From Anaerolineae bacterium (GTDB lineage Bacteria; Chloroflexota; Anaerolineae; Anaerolineales; Anaerolineaceae): 64,000 bases of DNA. Shown piece after piece: positions 59,838 to 64,000 of this stretch. A model generated the notes under the pieces. The model did no database searches, was not told the origin of the DNA, and saw nothing but the letters and a program-made list of their open reading frames with translations. The translations under genes were made by a program, and so were the position numbers. Each line of letters starts with the position of its first letter. The first letter of the stretch is position 1. The DNA lies in contig JABLXC010000013.1 of NCBI GenBank assembly GCA_013178185.1, forward strand, positions 1 through 64,000, in the 5' to 3' direction.

Positions 59838-60004
59838 GGTACGGCGGCATTGGGTCAAGGGGGATAAAAGTTTCCTTGACGAATGCTTCGCAGTTCGCCC
59901 CAGAAAGCGCGCCACAACCGCCATAAAACCGCGTCCTCTTCCGCTTTGTAAATCTTTTCCATTGGTAGTACAATGTCAGAAACTTCACCCATGGATGGAA
60001 CACG

Positions 60005-61024
60005 ATGAAATATGAGAACGTTTGCATTGAAGGCATGGGCTATGTCATCCCTGAACAGGTGGTCACTTCTTCCTGGTTTGAGGAGCAACTGGCACCCATC
60101 TATCGGCGGTTGAATATCAAACGTTCGTTCTTTGAGCGAATTACGGGCATCTATGAACGGCGATGGTGGAACGACGGCATTCAACCGTCGGACGGCGCCA
60201 CGATGGCGGGGAAGCTGGCGATCGAGGAGGCAGGAATTTCCGCAAATGATGTAGATTGTCTCATCAACGCTTCCGTCTGCCGCGATTACATCGAGCCTGC
60301 CACAGCGGCTTTTGTGCATAACAACCTGGGGCTGCGGCCCGAAGCTATGAGCTTCGATGTGGTCAATGCCTGCCTGGGCTTTCTGAACGCGATGGTAAAC
60401 ATCGCGAACATGATCGAACTGGGGCATATTCAGGTCGGACTGGTGGTCGCAGCCGAGTCGCCGCGCGCCGGACAGTTGGCCACCCTCCAGCGCATGCTCG
60501 GCGACGGCATCACCCGCGAAGACCTGCGTGATAACCTGGCTTCCTTTACGCTGGGGGCCGCCTCGGTGGCGATGGTGCTAACCCATAAAACGCTTTCTAA
60601 AACCGGCAAACGCCTGATAGGCGGGGCTTCTTACAGCGCCACGCAGAACAACCAGCTCTGTGTAGCCCAGCGCACCTGGATGCGCACCGATTCCACCGCC
60701 CTCTTGGAGGAGGGCGCCAAGGTCGTCCACAAAGCCTGGGGGATTTTCCTGAAGGAGCTTGGCTGGACGACCGACATGATCAGCCATTTATTCACTCATC
60801 AGGTCAGTGAGCCAGTGCGGCGCTCGGTCTATAAGATGCTGGGGTTGCCAAAAGAGGGGCTGGATTACCCCAACCTGCGCTTTCTGGGTAACACTGCTTC
60901 AGTAGCGGCCCCGCTTTGCATGGCAATGGGCATCGCCGACGGCATTCTTAAGACCGGCGACAAGGTTTGCCTGCTGGGGGCGGGCAGCGGCGTCAACAGC
61001 CTCATTCTCGGTATCCAATGGTAG
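60005..61024 (+). CDS. oleA: OleA: acyl-CoA head-to-head condensing enzyme
   Basis: 339 residues, thiolase fold like KAS III. The nucleophile is Cys123 in VVNACLGFLN, the histidine H265 in FTHQVSEPVR and Asn296 in RFLGNTASVA. Glu97 (YIEPAT) lies 26 residues before the cysteine, the spacing of the catalytic base Glu117/Cys143 in Xanthomonas OleA; KAS III does not have this glutamate. So the gene should make a beta-keto acid (2-alkyl-3-keto acid) from two acyl-CoAs, first step of long-chain olefin synthesis. First gene of oleABCD. Confidence 0.9.
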   Translation: MKYENVCIEGMGYVIPEQVVTSSWFEEQLAPIYRRLNIKRSFFERITGIYERRWWNDGIQPSDGATMAGKLAIEEAGISANDVDCLINASVCRDYIEPATAAFVHNNLGLRPEAMSFDVVNACLGFLNAMVNIANMIELGHIQVGLVVAAESPRAGQLATLQRMLGDGITREDLRDNLASFTLGAASVAMVLTHKTLSKTGKRLIGGASYSATQNNQLCVAQRTWMRTDSTALLEEGAKVVHKAWGIFLKELGWTTDMISHLFTHQVSEPVRRSVYKMLGLPKEGLDYPNLRFLGNTASVAAPLCMAMGIADGILKTGDKVCLLGAGSGVNSLILGIQW

Positions 61025-61048
61025 GCGGATATTGACTTTATAGCGAAC

Positions 61049-61918
61049 ATGGCTGACTATCGCGCCTTGTATCCTTTTCCTTCTCACCGCTTTGATCTGG
61101 GCGGTGTTTCCATGCATTACCTGGATGAAGGCCCCCGCCAGGCGCCGGCGGTGGTGCTGCTGCATGGCAACCCCACCTGGTCTTTTTACTGGCGCATGCT
61201 CATCCCCGCTTTAAGCCGCGACCACCGCGTCATCGTCCCGGATCATGTCGGCTGCGGCCTGTCGGACCAGCCGCAGGACTATCCCTACACGCTGGCGCAG
61301 CACATCCGCAACCTGGAGGCGCTGCTGGATCACCTCCGGCCGGGTCCGGTTTCGCTGGTGATGCACGACTGGGGCGGCGCCATCGGGATGGGGTACGCCG
61401 TCCGCCACCCTGAGGAGGTGCAGCGCCTGGTAGTTTGCAACACGGCTGCCTTCTTCGAGCCGGTGCTGTATGCGCCCATCCGCCTTTCGCGCGCCCCGCT
61501 CATCGGCGATCTGCTGGTGCGGGGGCTGAACGCCTTTGCCCTCGGCGCGCTGGTGATGGGAACCTCTCAACCCCGGCGCTTCACGCCGGAGGTACGGGCG
61601 GGCTACCTGGCGCCTTACCGCGGCTGGAAACAACGGGTTGCTATCCTGCGCTTCGTGCGCGATATTCCAATGGAAGCGAACCATCCCACCCGCAGGACGG
61701 TGGATGAGATCGAATCCCGCCTGCCGTTACTGCGCGGTAAGCCGATGCTTGCCCTCTGGGGGGCCGATGACCCGGTCTTCACCGTCCAGACCTTCCTGGC
61801 GGGCTGGCGCAAGCGCTTCCCAGAGGTTGAAGTACACATCTTCGAAAACGCCGGGCATTATGTTGTGGAAGACGCTCACGAGCGCATCCTGCCGCTGCTG
61901 GCGCGTTTTCTGGCATAA
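61049..61918 (+). CDS. oleB: OleB: alpha/beta hydrolase, beta-lactone decarboxylase
   Basis: 289 residues of the haloalkane-dehalogenase-like hydrolases. VVLLHGNPTWSFYWRML is the oxyanion region; the nucleophile elbow is VMHDWGGAIG, with Asp107 in place of serine; the acid and histidine follow in WGADDPVF and NAGHYVVEDAHE. An Asp nucleophile is characteristic of OleB, which decarboxylates the cis-beta-lactone to a cis-olefin. The neighbours OleA and OleC confirm the assignment. Here oleB and oleC are separate genes, not fused. Confidence 0.9.
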   Translation: MADYRALYPFPSHRFDLGGVSMHYLDEGPRQAPAVVLLHGNPTWSFYWRMLIPALSRDHRVIVPDHVGCGLSDQPQDYPYTLAQHIRNLEALLDHLRPGPVSLVMHDWGGAIGMGYAVRHPEEVQRLVVCNTAAFFEPVLYAPIRLSRAPLIGDLLVRGLNAFALGALVMGTSQPRRFTPEVRAGYLAPYRGWKQRVAILRFVRDIPMEANHPTRRTVDEIESRLPLLRGKPMLALWGADDPVFTVQTFLAGWRKRFPEVEVHIFENAGHYVVEDAHERILPLLARFLA

Positions 61919-61937
61919 TCCCTGGCAGTAAAGCCCC

Positions 61938-63629
61938 ATGTCCAGCCCTGACGTAACCATGCTCGAACACTCCAACATCGCCCAGGCGCTGCCTGAGATG
62001 GCCGCCCAAAAACCCTTTCAACCGGCGGTCATTTTCCCTGCTGGCGCCAGCCGGGGCGGGCAAGCGCGCTTCATTCAATACACTTTTCGCCAGCTCGACC
62101 AGTTGTGCGACCGCACCGCCCACGCCCTGACGGATTACGGCATTCACAAGGGGATGCGCGTCCTCCTGCTGGTCAGGCCCGGCGTTGACCTGATCGGCGT
62201 CACCTTTGCGCTTTTCAAGATGGGCGCTGTACCGGTGATCATTGATCCCGGCATGGGGCGGCGCGCCTTTTTGCGCTGTGTGCAAGATGCCCAGCCCGGC
62301 GCTTTCATCGGCGTGCCCGCTGCCCATCTGCTGCGGCTGTTCTTTCCTTTCGCTTTCCGTTCGGTGCGCCGCGCCGTCACCGTGGGGCGCCCGGCCTTCT
62401 GGAACGCCCCGGCACTGGAAACGCTCATGCCGGCGCATAGCCAGCCTTTCCCGGCTGTACCCATGCCACCGGATACCGAGACGGCGGTGGCCTTTACCTC
62501 CGGCGGGACGGGCATCCCCAAGGGCGTAATCTTCCGGCAGGAGATGTTCCAGGCGCTGTTGGGTTTACTGCGAGACGAGATCGGCATTCAGCCTGGCGAG
62601 GTGGATCTGCCGGGGTTGTATATCTTTGCGCTCTTTGGCCCGGCGCTGGGCGTCACCGAGGTCTTCCCGGATATGGACCCCACCCGTCCGGCAAAGGTGG
62701 ATCCTGCCAGCCTGGTGCAGTCTATCCAAACCCATGGCGTGACCTATTCCTTCGGTTCGCCGGTCATCTGGCGGCGGGTAGCCGCTTATTGTCTGGAAAA
62801 CGGAGTGCGTTTGCCCTCGCTGCGGCGCATCTTTATGTCCGGCGCACCGGTGCCGCCCCCCCTCATCCAGGATTACACCCGCATCCTGGAGGAGGGCGAA
62901 GTGTACACCCCCTATGGCGCCACCGAGGCGCTGCCGCTCACTATGATGAGCGGCGCGGAGATCCTGGCGGAGACCGCCGCTCTTAGCGCCAGCGGGGGCG
63001 GTATGTGCGTTGGCCGCCCGGTGCGCGGCGTCGCCGTCCGGGTCATCCGCATCACCGACGAGCCCATCCCGCTCTGGGATGAGGGACTGGTTTTGCCCCA
63101 GGGGCAGGTGGGCGAAATCGTCGCCAAAGGACCGATCGTCACCCGCGAATATCTCAACCGCCCGCGCGAGAACGCCCTTTCAAAAATCCGCGAGGGCGAT
63201 GCGGTCTGGCACCGCATGGGCGACCTGGGTTATTTTGATGAGCAGGGGCGGCTGTGGTTCTGCGGGCGCAAAACCCACCGCCTCCACACCCGCCAGGGGT
63301 TGATGCTCCCGGTGCCTTGCGAGGCAATCTTCAATCAGCACCCTGCCGTTCATCGCACGGCTTTGGTCGGGGTGGGGCCATCCGGCGAACAAACGCCCGT
63401 TCTGGTTGTGGAACCGAAACCCGGCTTTTTTCCGCGCAGCCGCCTGGCACTCAGGACCTTCAGCGAGGAACTGTTGGCGCTCGGCGCGAGTCACGAAGTT
63501 ACCCGCCCGATCCGCCAGGTGCTTTTCTACTCGCGAGGTTTTCCGGTGGATGTGCGCCACAATGCCAAGATCGACCGTCTGAAACTGGCGCAATGGGCTG
63601 CCAAGCGCCTCAAGAGGATTAGGGGATGA
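61938..63629 (+). CDS. oleC: OleC: AMP-dependent beta-lactone synthetase
   Basis: 563 residues of the acyl-adenylate-forming (ANL) superfamily. P-loop-like A3 motif AFTSGGTGIPKGV (about 194-206), YTPYGATEALPL (A5), and MGDLGYFDEQGRLWFCGRKTH (A7/A8) are visible. In ole clusters the enzyme converts the beta-hydroxy acid made by OleA/OleD to the beta-lactone with ATP. The short C-terminal domain end (NAKIDRLKLAQWAAKRL) carries the conserved lysine. Stop overlaps the oleD start by 4 bp. Confidence 0.9.
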   Translation: MSSPDVTMLEHSNIAQALPEMAAQKPFQPAVIFPAGASRGGQARFIQYTFRQLDQLCDRTAHALTDYGIHKGMRVLLLVRPGVDLIGVTFALFKMGAVPVIIDPGMGRRAFLRCVQDAQPGAFIGVPAAHLLRLFFPFAFRSVRRAVTVGRPAFWNAPALETLMPAHSQPFPAVPMPPDTETAVAFTSGGTGIPKGVIFRQEMFQALLGLLRDEIGIQPGEVDLPGLYIFALFGPALGVTEVFPDMDPTRPAKVDPASLVQSIQTHGVTYSFGSPVIWRRVAAYCLENGVRLPSLRRIFMSGAPVPPPLIQDYTRILEEGEVYTPYGATEALPLTMMSGAEILAETAALSASGGGMCVGRPVRGVAVRVIRITDEPIPLWDEGLVLPQGQVGEIVAKGPIVTREYLNRPRENALSKIREGDAVWHRMGDLGYFDEQGRLWFCGRKTHRLHTRQGLMLPVPCEAIFNQHPAVHRTALVGVGPSGEQTPVLVVEPKPGFFPRSRLALRTFSEELLALGASHEVTRPIRQVLFYSRGFPVDVRHNAKIDRLKLAQWAAKRLKRIRG

Positions 63630-64000
63630 AAGCGCTGGTCACGGGCGGAGGCGGTTTTTTGGGGTGTTCGGTGGTCGAACAGCTCCTGGCGCGCCGCGAC
63701 CAGGTGACAATTCTGGCGCGCGGCCAATACCCCGACCTGGAAAAACAGGGGGCGCGCCTGCTGCGCGGCGACCTGCAAGATGCCGGGGCTGTCGCTGAGG
63801 CCTGCCGGGGGATGGATGTGGTCTTCCATATCGCTGCCAGGGCGGGCCATTGGGGTCCCTGGGCGGAATATTACGGTCCAAACGTGCAAGGCACAGCCCA
63901 TGTCATCGCTGGCTGCCGCGCCCATGGCGTTCCCCGTTTGGTGTATTGCAGTTCGCCCAGCGTCATCTTTGACGGCAAGTCGCAGGAAGGTGTGGACGAA
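63626..64000 (+). CDS. oleD: OleD: NADPH-dependent 2-alkyl-3-ketoalkanoic acid reductase, 3' partial
   Basis: The gene begins at 63626 overlapping oleC (ATGA) and runs off the end of the window; 125 codons are seen. N-terminal MKALVTGGGGFLGCSVVEQLL is the nucleotide-binding GxxGxxG of extended SDR/NAD-epimerase-like enzymes, followed by RGDLQDAGAVAEACRGMDVVFHIAA and YCSSPSVIF. The YxxxK catalytic pair lies beyond the edge. Position in the cluster supports OleD, which reduces the beta-keto acid. Confidence 0.88.
   Translation, partial: MKALVTGGGGFLGCSVVEQLLARRDQVTILARGQYPDLEKQGARLLRGDLQDAGAVAEACRGMDVVFHIAARAGHWGPWAEYYGPNVQGTAHVIAGCRAHGVPRLVYCSSPSVIFDGKSQEGVDE

Overview
The window reads as one chromosomal segment of a bacterium, most likely a Chloroflexota (Anaerolineae-like) organism. 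I infer this from the gene families and codon style: many lipoproteins with LAxC lipoboxes, PadR regulators paired with membrane proteins, an OleABCD olefin cluster as known from Chloroflexus, and DUF5320/NifX-type small proteins. It has no rRNA, phage or CRISPR. Most genes are GC-rich; a few blocks (about 20.5-22.5 kb, 29.4-30.4 kb and 48.7-51.9 kb) are visibly more AT-rich and look acquired or decaying.

Layout. 1-3.6 kb: partial RarD permease, a Cys/Met-metabolism PLP enzyme and an FGGY sugar kinase. 3.6-8.5 kb (minus): a MacAB-like ABC export module (ATPase, lipoprotein adaptor, fused double permease) plus a lipoprotein. 8.7-14.3 kb (minus): two GNAT acetyltransferases, an M1-type peptidase, a transglutaminase-like protein, a lipoprotein and an overlapping MoaD/ThiS + BNR-repeat pair. 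14.6-19.1 kb: a 1498-residue secreted beta-helix protein. 19.2-24.2 kb: two MFS transporters, a PadR remnant, a collapsed AbiE toxin-antitoxin remnant and a PadR/membrane-protein operon behind a strong promoter with a dyad. 24.3-29.2 kb: DoxX, CGNR regulator, DinB-like, YkoP-like and GNAT proteins, slipin and NfeD. 29.4-35.2 kb (minus): LLM oxidoreductase, then a FecBCD-type metal/siderophore/corrinoid importer with a THEP1-like NTPase and a DUF364 protein.

35.3-41.6 kb is the most interesting part. A HTH-cupin-NifX fusion faces a PadR/DUF5320/DUF5320 operon. Next to it is a tightly overlapped selenium operon transcribed leftward: yedE, yedF/tusA-like, cysteine desulfurase, DUF3343, selD. The selD gene reads through an in-frame TGA at the exact position of the catalytic residue, followed by a SECIS-like hairpin, so SelD is very probably itself a selenoprotein. 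The yedE leader carries a rho-independent terminator that competes with an 11-bp antiterminator stem, a candidate riboswitch or attenuator of unassigned class.

41.9-48.3 kb: VWA-FHA membrane protein and PP2C phosphatase (Ser/Thr signalling pair), CBS protein with an ArsB/NhaD-type permease, a DUF3267 protein, a response regulator and two tRNA-Ser genes. 48.9-51.9 kb: AT-rich short-chain dehydrogenase / phytoene-desaturase-like pair and a small membrane protein. 52.2-58.6 kb (minus): alpha/beta hydrolase, AAA/DUF4143 ATPase, YugP-like metallopeptidase, a broken rhomboid gene and FtsH. 59-64 kb: a duplicated-domain exported protein and oleA, oleB, oleC and the start of oleD, which together join two fatty acyl chains head-to-head into a long-chain olefin.
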